Below, piece by piece: positions 18,309-25,632 of a stretch of DNA of 64,000 nt (positions within the stretch are counted from its first letter, which is position 1; every line of letters starts with the position of its first letter). The position numbers were made by a program, and so were the translations under genes. The stretch comes from Candidatus Riflebacteria bacterium HGW-Riflebacteria-1 (GTDB taxonomy: Bacteria; Muiribacteriota; Ozemobacteria; Ozemobacterales; Ozemobacteraceae), in the NCBI GenBank assembly GCA_002839445.1, contig PGYB01000009.1, forward strand, positions 1-64,000, written 5' to 3'. A model generated the notes under the pieces. It did no database searches. It worked only from the letters and a program-made list of their open reading frames with translations, and was not told where the DNA came from.

Positions 18309-19268
18309 TTACTTTATGCTTTCCATGCCCGAAAAAATCGAGCTGCCCATGCTGATTATGATATAGCCCACGAAACCTGCGATCGGCAGAAAGAAAAGAA
18401 TCGGCAGCAGCTTGCTGATAAGCTGAATTTTGTGGCGGGCGTCGTCTTCGAGGTAGTCACTGGTTTTCTTCAGCATCTCTGGCAATTTACCGCTCTGCTC
18501 ACCGACCGTGATCATTTCTTTAATAGTCGAGGGAAGTGCGCTAACTGATTTAAAGCCATCAGCAAGCGATCCGCCGCGCTGAATAGACGTTTTCAGGCTC
18601 GAAAGTTCTTTTTCAAGCCAGGGATTAGAGGTCACGCTGATTGCAGTTTCCATACACTGCCCCATCGAAACCCCGGCCTGAAGGCCGACGCCCAGCGTTC
18701 TGGTAAAGCGGCAGAGTGCCAGTTTCTTGACGATCGTGCCAAAAAACGGTATCTGAACAAGAATCGAGGCGACTGCTGTCGTCGCAAAAAGCTTGAAAGT
18801 GCCATAAAGAGCGGCAAGTATGACCAGAAAGATGCCCAGCGATCTCGCAATGCCCCAGGGAATTGAAATCGCGCGATCAGGTGTCAGAATCGATTCAAGA
18901 ACAGGCAGCAGCATCAGAGCCAGAAATAGCAGAAACAGTGGGTATGCGAGCGAAGAATAAATCTCGCGTTCGAGATTCATTTCTTTGTCAGCGTATTCAG
19001 CAAGGGTGCCGCACACTTCGGGCAGAGTGCCCGTCTGCTCACCGAACTTGGCAAAGCTGATCTGCATACTGCTGAAAGGCTTGCCGGCCTGTTCCATGGC
19101 GGTGGAAAAGGCTGTTCCCTTTTCGACTTGTTTTGCCATATTCGCAACCTTGTTTTTCATGCCAAAACCGCTGACATTCTCACTGAGAAGATGCAAGGTT
19201 CTGGCCACCGAAACGCCCGACGTCAGAGATGTTTCGAGCTGCAGAAAAAAATCACGCAGATTGCTCAT
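18309..19268 (-). CDS. GspF/PilC-like inner-membrane protein of type II secretion/type IV pilus
   Basis: This 319-residue protein contains two GspF (T2SSF) domains, each with the L-x-x-G-V-S/P pattern: T-S-G-V-S-V near residue 16 and Q-A-G-V-S-M in the second half. Three membrane segments are visible (about 108-128, 140-165 and 285-310). It is about 80 residues shorter than full PilC because it lacks the cytoplasmic N-terminal extension. It is the last gene of the minus-strand unit carrying the pilB/gspE ATPase, and may be its cognate platform protein. A second, full-length GspF is encoded at 40941-42146. The ATG is preceded by AAGGAAGC. Confidence 0.85.
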   Translation of the reverse strand: MSNLRDFFLQLETSLTSGVSVARTLHLLSENVSGFGMKNKVANMAKQVEKGTAFSTAMEQAGKPFSSMQISFAKFGEQTGTLPEVCGTLAEYADKEMNLEREIYSSLAYPLFLLFLALMLLPVLESILTPDRAISIPWGIARSLGIFLVILAALYGTFKLFATTAVASILVQIPFFGTIVKKLALCRFTRTLGVGLQAGVSMGQCMETAISVTSNPWLEKELSSLKTSIQRGGSLADGFKSVSALPSTIKEMITVGEQSGKLPEMLKKTSDYLEDDARHKIQLISKLLPILFFLPIAGFVGYIIISMGSSIFSGMESIK

Positions 19269-19314
19269 ATATTGCTTCCTTTTAGCGGAAATTTAACAAA
19301 CAAGTATATCATAT

Positions 19315-20280
19315 TCAATTGGCTGCAGCAGACCAGTCAGATTCTTGCTGCAGCTGCATCGCTGCCATTGCAGCGGCAAATTCTGCAGCCGACAGAGGGC
19401 GAGGATAGTTGAAAAAAGTTTGCCCGGGCCTTTCGTTGTAATACGGCCGGTTACAGTTGCCGCAGCCTGATGTTCTGAATGCGTTACCGTTGTCCAGTGC
19501 TGCGACCAGCTCAGCGTCTGAAAATGGCAGCGCAACCAGCCTGCCATTGGTAAATCGGCAGTTTTCAAACCTGGTTTTGCCTTGCTCGCACAAAAACCTG
19601 AAAGCCTGCATACGCCGATATTCAGCCAGTTCTGGCGCTTTCCCACCATTGACGGGTGTCAGCGCGAACAGCGAGATCTGACCGCCACCATCGACGATCT
19701 CCTGGATTCTCTGGCAGAGGGTTTCTTCGCTGTCGCCAAGGCCGAAAATCAGATGAACTTCTATTTTGCTGCCATGCTGCTTTAGCAGATTCTGCAGAGC
19801 CGGCCAGTCGGTTTGCCAGTCTTTCTTTTTGTGCTCAGCGTAAGTTTCAGAATTGGCTGCGTCGAGGCCGATTCCAATGTGATCAAGGCCAAGGTCGAGC
19901 AGTTCGCCGGCAAGAACGGTTTGCGACGGGCTGAGAGTAATGCTTGTGGCGATACCGGTTGCTGATATCTGTTTCGCGAGCTTTTTGAGCTCGATCTCGG
20001 ATTCAGGGTTATAGCCAGTCTGCAGGCAGACTCTGGCAAAAGGCAGGGGAGGGGTGGTCAGCTTTTGAATGACCTCGGCAAGCTCATATTCCGGCCAGAT
20101 AATTCTCGACAGTTTTTTTGACGCGGTATTGCCGTTCGCGCGCGAACAAAAAGAGCACTGGCCAATACAGCCACGATCAAAGAGCAGATACGCAGTAGTT
20201 GGCGCGACATCCTGGCGGGCCTGCAGTAAACCCAGCACTATAGCGGTTCCGTATGATACTCTGATTCTCATAGATGTCAT
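19315..20280 (-). CDS. Radical SAM protein, probable LipS-type lipoyl synthase subunit (COG2516-like)
   Basis: This 321-residue protein has the radical SAM motif C-I-G-Q-C-S-F-C (CxxxCxxC). The surrounding pattern (G-T-A-I-V-L-G-L at the N-terminus, T-A-Y-L-L-F-D before the motif, L-S-R-I-I-W-P after it, then R-V-C-L-Q-T) is that of biotin-synthase-related COG2516 proteins. One of these is a subunit of the two-protein lipoyl synthase LipS1/LipS2, first shown in Thermococcus. A C-terminal C-G-N-C-N-R-P-Y-Y motif could bind the auxiliary cluster that donates sulfur. The companion protein is encoded just upstream. Insertion of sulfur into octanoylated proteins is inferred from family membership. 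No lipoate ligase or 2-oxoacid dehydrogenase gene is in the window. Confidence 0.72.
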   Translation of the reverse strand: MTSMRIRVSYGTAIVLGLLQARQDVAPTTAYLLFDRGCIGQCSFCSRANGNTASKKLSRIIWPEYELAEVIQKLTTPPLPFARVCLQTGYNPESEIELKKLAKQISATGIATSITLSPSQTVLAGELLDLGLDHIGIGLDAANSETYAEHKKKDWQTDWPALQNLLKQHGSKIEVHLIFGLGDSEETLCQRIQEIVDGGGQISLFALTPVNGGKAPELAEYRRMQAFRFLCEQGKTRFENCRFTNGRLVALPFSDAELVAALDNGNAFRTSGCGNCNRPYYNERPGQTFFNYPRPLSAAEFAAAMAAMQLQQESDWSAAAN

Positions 20281-20365
20281 TGACAGGCCTCAGATCCTTT
20301 GATAACAATCCTGCTTACTTCGTCCACACCTGCTTGTCTCGTTTTGTCTTTCGTGCTTTTCTTCT

Positions 20366-20402
20366 TATCGTATCGTATCGTATCGTATCGTAATCGTAAT
20401 CA
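20366..20402. repeat. Intergenic TATCG tandem microsatellite
   Basis: Five perfect copies of TATCG (20366-20390) are followed by TAATCG and TAATCA. This lies in the 194-base gap between the two radical SAM genes and is otherwise featureless. Related short-unit repeats occur at 45-60 (TCGTAA units) and 40794-40811 (CGTGCT units). A similar GTCTTTCGTGCT-like leader precedes the repeats here and at 40786. Such runs can vary in copy number by slippage. No gene function is implied. Confidence 0.8.
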
Positions 20403-20474
20403 TTGTCGCTGGCAATTAAAAAGGCGACTCTGGGATCTGGCATTTTGCTGTTAACAAATTTTTTGTGAGTAGTC

Positions 20475-21371
20475 TCATCTATTGAGTGCGCAGCAGTTTG
20501 CATACTCATTGATTGTTATACCATGTTTTTTGAGCTTATCAAGCAACCCATGATCTGGTTGAACTATTTTTCTGATCCCATGCAGCCAGGCAAGAATATC
20601 TATGCGGTTCCGATATTGGCCAGCCGGGCGCATGCAGCCCAGCAGTAATTCGCAACTGAGTTTCTCTCGCGCATACTTGAGAACATCAGTCACTCTTGCC
20701 GGTTCGGGAGGGCTTGCATCAGCGAATTCAGTGCCAGGGGTCGGGCGAAAGATGATAAATACCGCCTGTTTAAGCTGTAGCCCTGCCAGAAAATCAATTG
20801 TGCTTTCTTCACCTGAGTTCTGACCGCGACTCAGGCCAATGCAGATATGTGGCACCGTTTCAAAATACTTTGCGTAATTGATAAAAAGCTCGCGAAAATC
20901 CTGCACGCTGTATGGAAGCTTGAATACATCTCTGATTACAGCATCGCTGCCCGGCAGGTCAAAAGAGACTATCGGCTTTATGCTTTTGAGCGGCAGCAGA
21001 GGTTCGACCGGCTGAAAACCGGTATGCAGGTTGACTTGCAGTCTCTCTGGTAGTTTCAGTATTTTATCGATATGCTCGACAATGGGAACTGAGCCTGTTT
21101 TGGAGCTGCCACCACTGATCAGGACCGCCTCATAATTGTTTAATGAGTCGGTTTGCAACTGTGACAGCATTTGCATGCCTTTAAGATAATGTCCCTGGCA
21201 ATGCGCGCATTTTTGCTGACATTCATGGTCCGTCAGTGAAACGCTTAGAGTCTTTGCCGGCTTTATTCGGTCAAGGTAGGCTGTTTTTGCTTTGAAGCTG
21301 GAGAAATCTGGGGCAAGATCGCGAAGTTGCGCTGGCAGTGCTGAAACAAGTTCAGCATAAAGAGTTTGCAT
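20475..21371 (-). CDS. Radical SAM protein, probable LipS-type lipoyl synthase subunit (COG1856-like)
   Basis: This 298-residue protein has the radical SAM motif C-Q-Q-K-C-A-H-C-Q-G-H-Y-L, where CxxxCxxC is followed by the GHYL signature of the COG1856 'homolog of biotin synthetase' family. Downstream L-I-S-G-G-S, V-P-I and N-L-H-T-G-F motifs also fit. COG1856 and COG2516 members together form the LipS1/LipS2 lipoyl synthase, and the two genes lie next to each other here. A terminal C-C pair close to the C-terminus may contribute to an auxiliary cluster. I do not say which is LipS1 and which LipS2. The gene starts 9 bases after the pilB/gspE stop, so it is probably transcribed with it, an odd pairing. 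Confidence 0.72.
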   Translation of the reverse strand: MQTLYAELVSALPAQLRDLAPDFSSFKAKTAYLDRIKPAKTLSVSLTDHECQQKCAHCQGHYLKGMQMLSQLQTDSLNNYEAVLISGGSSKTGSVPIVEHIDKILKLPERLQVNLHTGFQPVEPLLPLKSIKPIVSFDLPGSDAVIRDVFKLPYSVQDFRELFINYAKYFETVPHICIGLSRGQNSGEESTIDFLAGLQLKQAVFIIFRPTPGTEFADASPPEPARVTDVLKYAREKLSCELLLGCMRPAGQYRNRIDILAWLHGIRKIVQPDHGLLDKLKKHGITINEYANCCALNR

Positions 21372-21380
21372 GGTAACTTA

Positions 21381-23156
21381 TCAGATTTCGTCGTCGGCTG
21401 AAACGCGAATGACCTCAGAAAGAGTCGTCAGGCCGCGTAGAACCTTTGCAAGACCATCCTGACGAAGGGTGCGCATACCCTGCTTCATCGCTTCGTTCTT
21501 TATTACGCTTGTTGCAGACTTTTCGACGATCAGTTCTTTTATGCGTTCGTTAGGAACGAGAAGTTCGGTGATCGTGGTGCGGCCGCGATAACCGGTCTGG
21601 TTGCATTTGAGGCAGCCTTTGCCCTGAAATACCCTGGTTTTGCCGGCCTGATAAAGCAGCTTGGAGCGCTTGATAACCGCCGCTGCCGGTTGGTATTCTT
21701 CTTTACATTCTTCGCAGATCACTCTGATCAGTCGTTGCGCCATTATACCAATGATCGAGCTTGCCACCAGAAAAGGTTCGACGCTCATGTCAATCAGACG
21801 CGTCATCGCACCGGCCGAATCATTGGTGTGCAGGGTCGAAAAGACGAGATGGCCAGTTAGCGCTGCTCTGATCGCGATTTCTGCAGTATCATAATCGCGG
21901 ATTTCGCCGACCATGATGACATCCGGGTCCTGGCGCAGAATTGAGCGCAGGCCGCCGGCAAAAGTGAAGCCAGCCTTTGGGTTTATCTGACCCTGATTGA
22001 TGTTAGAAAGCTGGTATTCAACCGGGTCCTCAATGGTCACTATATTTATCGAAGGATCTTTGATGCACTGCAGTGCGGCGTATAGCGTTGAAGTTTTACC
22101 GCTGCCGGTCGGGCCGGTGACCAGAATAATTCCATTTGGTTTCTTGATCAGTGCACTGAAGTTGATCAGCGTGTCGTCAGGGAACCCGAGATCTTCGAGC
22201 CCAAACAGAACTGTGCTCTTATCGAGAATTCTCATAACGACTTTTTCGCCCCGCAGCGTGGGATAAGTCGAAACGCGCAGGTCTATTTCGCGGTCCTGCA
22301 GCTGCAGCTTGATGCGGCCATCCTGCGGAATACGCTTTTCTGCGATATCCAGCTCGGCCATGACTTTACAGCGAGATATCGATGCTGCTTCGAATGTTTT
22401 AGGAAGTGACATTACCTCCTGCAGCATGCCATCGATTCTGAATCGTGTGCGCAAAACGTTTTCGTCTGGCTCGATATGAATATCAGAAGCCTTTTCCTTG
22501 ATTGCGCGCATGATTATCAGGTTTACCAGCTGAATTATGCTCTGTTTATCGGTTACATTGATCTGCGAGAGATCGATGACCGAGTCGCCTGATCTCTTTT
22601 CGCCGTGTCCCTGAATGCGTTTGGCGAACTCTTCAATACTTGAATTCGGAGCTCCCGCCGCCGCAGAAGAAGAAGAACTCGACGAAGTGCCTGATGTTCC
22701 AGGAATGTGCGTTGTCGCATCTTCGCGATAGAACTCGGCAAGCGCGGTCTGGATCTCGGCCAGGGTAGAAACGAGCGGCTTTATCTTGCACGCTGTTGTG
22801 TATTCAAGGTTGTCGAGCAGAAAGCTGTCGAGTGGGTCGAGCATGGCTACGGTAACCGCACCCTTTACCCGCAAAATCGCTATACAATGGTATTTTCGTG
22901 CGATATTTTCGGGGATGAGTTTGACAACCTTGGGATCGATAACATAATTGCGCAGATTCGCGTAGCTGAAATTCAGTTTGGTAACGAGAAAATCAAGCAG
23001 TTGCTGCTCGTTGAGATACTTGAGGTTGATCAGGGTGTAGCCAAGAGTATCGCTGGTGCGTTTTTGTTCGTTGAGAGCTGTATTAAGCTGTTCCTGTGTT
23101 ACCAGACCGTCGGTGACCAGAGATTGACCGAGAAGCTTTTTTTCTATGCGCGACAT
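21381..23156 (-). CDS. pilB: GspE/PilB-type secretion or pilus assembly ATPase
   Basis: This 591-residue protein powers pilin or pseudopilin assembly at the inner membrane. It has an N-terminal MshEN/GspE-N domain (about 1-145), a serine-rich linker (about 152-173) and a C-terminal AAA-like ATPase domain. Walker A is G-P-T-G-S-G-K-T at 348-355, followed by D-P-D-V-I-M-V-G-E-I-R-D (Walker B and Asp/His-box region). Two CxxC pairs, C-E-E-C and C-L-K-C about 40 residues apart, form the zinc motif typical of assembly, not retraction, ATPases. Neighbours are an MCP-PilZ gene upstream and a GspF-like gene downstream. Type IV pilus versus type II secretion cannot be settled from this gene. Confidence 0.9.
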   Translation of the reverse strand: MSRIEKKLLGQSLVTDGLVTQEQLNTALNEQKRTSDTLGYTLINLKYLNEQQLLDFLVTKLNFSYANLRNYVIDPKVVKLIPENIARKYHCIAILRVKGAVTVAMLDPLDSFLLDNLEYTTACKIKPLVSTLAEIQTALAEFYREDATTHIPGTSGTSSSSSSSAAAGAPNSSIEEFAKRIQGHGEKRSGDSVIDLSQINVTDKQSIIQLVNLIIMRAIKEKASDIHIEPDENVLRTRFRIDGMLQEVMSLPKTFEAASISRCKVMAELDIAEKRIPQDGRIKLQLQDREIDLRVSTYPTLRGEKVVMRILDKSTVLFGLEDLGFPDDTLINFSALIKKPNGIILVTGPTGSGKTSTLYAALQCIKDPSINIVTIEDPVEYQLSNINQGQINPKAGFTFAGGLRSILRQDPDVIMVGEIRDYDTAEIAIRAALTGHLVFSTLHTNDSAGAMTRLIDMSVEPFLVASSIIGIMAQRLIRVICEECKEEYQPAAAVIKRSKLLYQAGKTRVFQGKGCLKCNQTGYRGRTTITELLVPNERIKELIVEKSATSVIKNEAMKQGMRTLRQDGLAKVLRGLTTLSEVIRVSADDEI

Positions 23157-23161
23157 GGTAG

Positions 23162-24871
23162 TTATTCCGTCAGGCCAAGATTTTGTTCAAACTGGCGTTG
23201 TGCGCTCATTACGAAGTCGACAATAATTTTTTCATGTTCAGCCGCCACGTTATTAAACGAAACGATGCACTCATGAACGGCTTTCTTGCTTGACATGAAG
23301 TCTTCACCAGATGTCACCGCCGCTTTGAGGCGTACGAGGCGGCCCTGGATGCCTTGTATGAAATTGCTGCCGATCTGGAAAGCCAGAATGATATATTTGC
23401 CCTGTTCAACATCTTCAGAGGTTTCTACCACACAGCCACCGGCCGAAAGGTTGATGATAACGCCACGCATCTCAAAATCACTGCCGCTGAGAGAGCCGTC
23501 AATAAGCTCTCCTGACAGAAGCACTTTGAATTTGCATGGAACTCTTGTCTCAGTACGGATCGCAGAGCGCTTGTTGGCACCCTCGACCTGAAAGTCAAAT
23601 GGCACCAGCGCATTTTGGAAGACATCTGAAAGGGTGCGCAGTTCTTTTGCCGAACTGCTGGTCTGATCGACGATAACGGTTTTGCTCAGCGCTGTGCTGG
23701 CAATATTCTTGATCTGCAGCGAGATTTCGTCAGTTATCTGCGAAATGGTGTTGACCTTCTGATACATGATGTCAGAAGTCTCACTCTGACGCTCTGCCGA
23801 CAGGCTGATATCCTTGATGATTTCGTTGAGCTGATTGGTGGTCTGCACCATGTCGCCAAGGCTTGATTCAACATCGTTTACAACGTGCATGCCCTGGTTA
23901 ACCTGAATCGTGTTGTTCTGCATCATTTCTGCCGCATTTTCGGTTTTTTGCAGAATGTCATTGATCAGGTTATTGATCTTTTTTGAGGATTCAGCAGAAC
24001 CGCGTGCCAGCTTACGAACTTCTTCGGCAACAACCGCGAAACCGCGGCCCTGTTCGCCGGCGCGCGCCGCTTCGATCGCCGCGTTAAGCGCAAGCAGGTT
24101 GGTCTTTTCCGCGATGTTGGCGATTTCAGTCAAAATTGTGCCGATCTGCTTTGAACGGTCGTTCAAATCGCTTACCAGCGAAGCTGAACCGTCAGTGAGC
24201 TCTTTAATCTTGAGCATCTTCTGAACCGCCTCTTTTACAGAGGTCTGGGTGCCAGAAGCAATCCCAGAGACGCTCTGGCTGTCTTCTTTGGCAATGATGA
24301 GTTTTGAGCTGATGTCTTTGGAAAGGCTGAAGCTGTTTTCGAGAGAAGAAATCGTCTCGCGCAGATTCGTCGCGTTGTCGCCTGCCTTCTGATTGATGGC
24401 GCCAACCCCTTCGACGATTTCTTTGATAACCTGCGAACTGGTCTGCGAGGTGCGATCAAGGTCGGTCGAAGCTTCTTCGAGTTTGAGTGAAATAAGCAGA
24501 ACTCTTTTGAGAACCGAAAGCACCATCTTGAACATCTGGTCAAAGACGTCGAGCTCGCCGCTCAAACCCTTACGGGTAGAAACGAAGGCTTCGGCCTTCA
24601 AGCCTACCTTGGTAATCAGGTCGTTGGAAATGAAAGAAATTATGCCGCGCAGTACTTCGCGGCCGAATAGACCGATCATGATACCGGCAGCGATTCCGAG
24701 CCCTGCTGAAGCAACAAGAAAGGTTGTTCTGATTGCCGGCGTTAATTTGCCGATAAAAATGCCGAGTCCGGCGCAGCCAAGGCCGATTACAATGCCGATA
24801 AGAAAGGCAAATATCCACAGATTTCTCTGCGAACTGGCATTTTTGTTGATTATTAGTGAGTGAAGAGCCAT
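23162..24871 (-). CDS. Methyl-accepting chemotaxis protein with C-terminal PilZ domain
   Basis: This 569-residue protein begins with two adjacent membrane helices (about 17-40 and 46-70) and essentially no periplasmic sensor loop. A long coiled-coil signalling domain follows, with the conserved hairpin tip [18 protein letters not shown]. The C-terminal 130 residues form a PilZ domain with R-T-E-T-R (RxxxR) and N-L-S-A-G-G ((D/N)xSxxG), the c-di-GMP-binding motifs. The protein could therefore pass c-di-GMP levels to a Che-type array that controls pili. It lies 5 bases upstream of pilB, supporting a role in twitching motility. No cheA or cheW is in the window. Confidence 0.9.
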   Translation of the reverse strand: MALHSLIINKNASSQRNLWIFAFLIGIVIGLGCAGLGIFIGKLTPAIRTTFLVASAGLGIAAGIMIGLFGREVLRGIISFISNDLITKVGLKAEAFVSTRKGLSGELDVFDQMFKMVLSVLKRVLLISLKLEEASTDLDRTSQTSSQVIKEIVEGVGAINQKAGDNATNLRETISSLENSFSLSKDISSKLIIAKEDSQSVSGIASGTQTSVKEAVQKMLKIKELTDGSASLVSDLNDRSKQIGTILTEIANIAEKTNLLALNAAIEAARAGEQGRGFAVVAEEVRKLARGSAESSKKINNLINDILQKTENAAEMMQNNTIQVNQGMHVVNDVESSLGDMVQTTNQLNEIIKDISLSAERQSETSDIMYQKVNTISQITDEISLQIKNIASTALSKTVIVDQTSSSAKELRTLSDVFQNALVPFDFQVEGANKRSAIRTETRVPCKFKVLLSGELIDGSLSGSDFEMRGVIINLSAGGCVVETSEDVEQGKYIILAFQIGSNFIQGIQGRLVRLKAAVTSGEDFMSSKKAVHECIVSFNNVAAEHEKIIVDFVMSAQRQFEQNLGLTE

Positions 24872-24889
24872 ATTCGGGGCTAACCCTGG

Positions 24890-25621
24890 TCAGGATGTTT
24901 CAATATCCTGGTTGCTTTTAATAGTTTTTGGTCGTACAGCAGGTGTCTCAAGTTTAAATAACTTATTCTCTTTACAGATTCTGTCAAGGATTCCGTTTAC
25001 AAATTCGTAACTGCGCTCAGCTGAATATTTTTTTGCCAGTTCAATCGCTTCATTGATAGTCGCGTTTGCCGGAATATCTTTAAAATGAAACAGCTCACAG
25101 ATCGCGATGCGCAAAATGCAGCGATCAAGCGCGGCCATACGGTCTATTGACCAGTTTTGCGCGGTTTTCTCAATTACTTCATCAATCTTTGCATGATTTT
25201 CACTGAAGCAATTAACCAGTTCACGCGCGAATTCTTCAATCGGAAAGTTTTTTTTCTGCTTATCAAGAGCCTTTTTATAAAAATCCTGCAGCTCCTCGTC
25301 GCTCTGCTGCATTCTGGTGAGGCCAGAAAAATGGCGGTCGAGAATTTCTTTGACCTGTGTTGTCAGGTCTTCTGCCACACGATGAGGAAAGGCAGAAAGG
25401 CTGTCGGAGAAGTCGGGGACAAAGTCCTCGACTCCTCCTGACAGTATTTTCTGATTGCTGGTATTCTTAAGAAAGTCCCGGGCGAGAGCCTCGAAAACTG
25501 GTTGATAGAGCGTGCTGCTCAGTACCTGATCAAGCGCTTCTTCGTTGGCCGTTTTTACCATCTCGGCCTGATAAAGCGCTTTCAACGCCATTTCTCTAGC
25601 TCGTCGCCGCGGAGAATTCAT
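24890..25621 (-). CDS. nusB: NusB family transcription antitermination factor, enlarged
   Basis: NusB binds boxA RNA with NusE (S10) and promotes antitermination of rRNA operons. The N-terminal pattern R-R-R-A-R-E-M-A-L-K-A-L-Y-Q and the C-terminal pattern W-S-I-D-R-M-A-A-L-D-R-C-I-L-R-I-A, N-E-A-I-E-L-A-K, F-V-N-G-I-L-D are diagnostic. At 243 residues it is about 100 longer than usual. The extra sequence is a charged helical insertion at about residues 25-130 between the first helix and the C-terminal half. It lies between ppdK and the MCP gene, 18 bases from the latter. Confidence 0.88.
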   Translation of the reverse strand: MNSPRRRAREMALKALYQAEMVKTANEEALDQVLSSTLYQPVFEALARDFLKNTSNQKILSGGVEDFVPDFSDSLSAFPHRVAEDLTTQVKEILDRHFSGLTRMQQSDEELQDFYKKALDKQKKNFPIEEFARELVNCFSENHAKIDEVIEKTAQNWSIDRMAALDRCILRIAICELFHFKDIPANATINEAIELAKKYSAERSYEFVNGILDRICKENKLFKLETPAVRPKTIKSNQDIETS

Positions 25622-25632
25622 TAAGTGTTTCC

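Noticed and set aside
20366..20402. Possible CRISPR array or origin iterons at the TATCG repeats
   Set aside because: The unit is 5 bases with no spacers, no cas genes are near, and there is no dnaA or replication gene.
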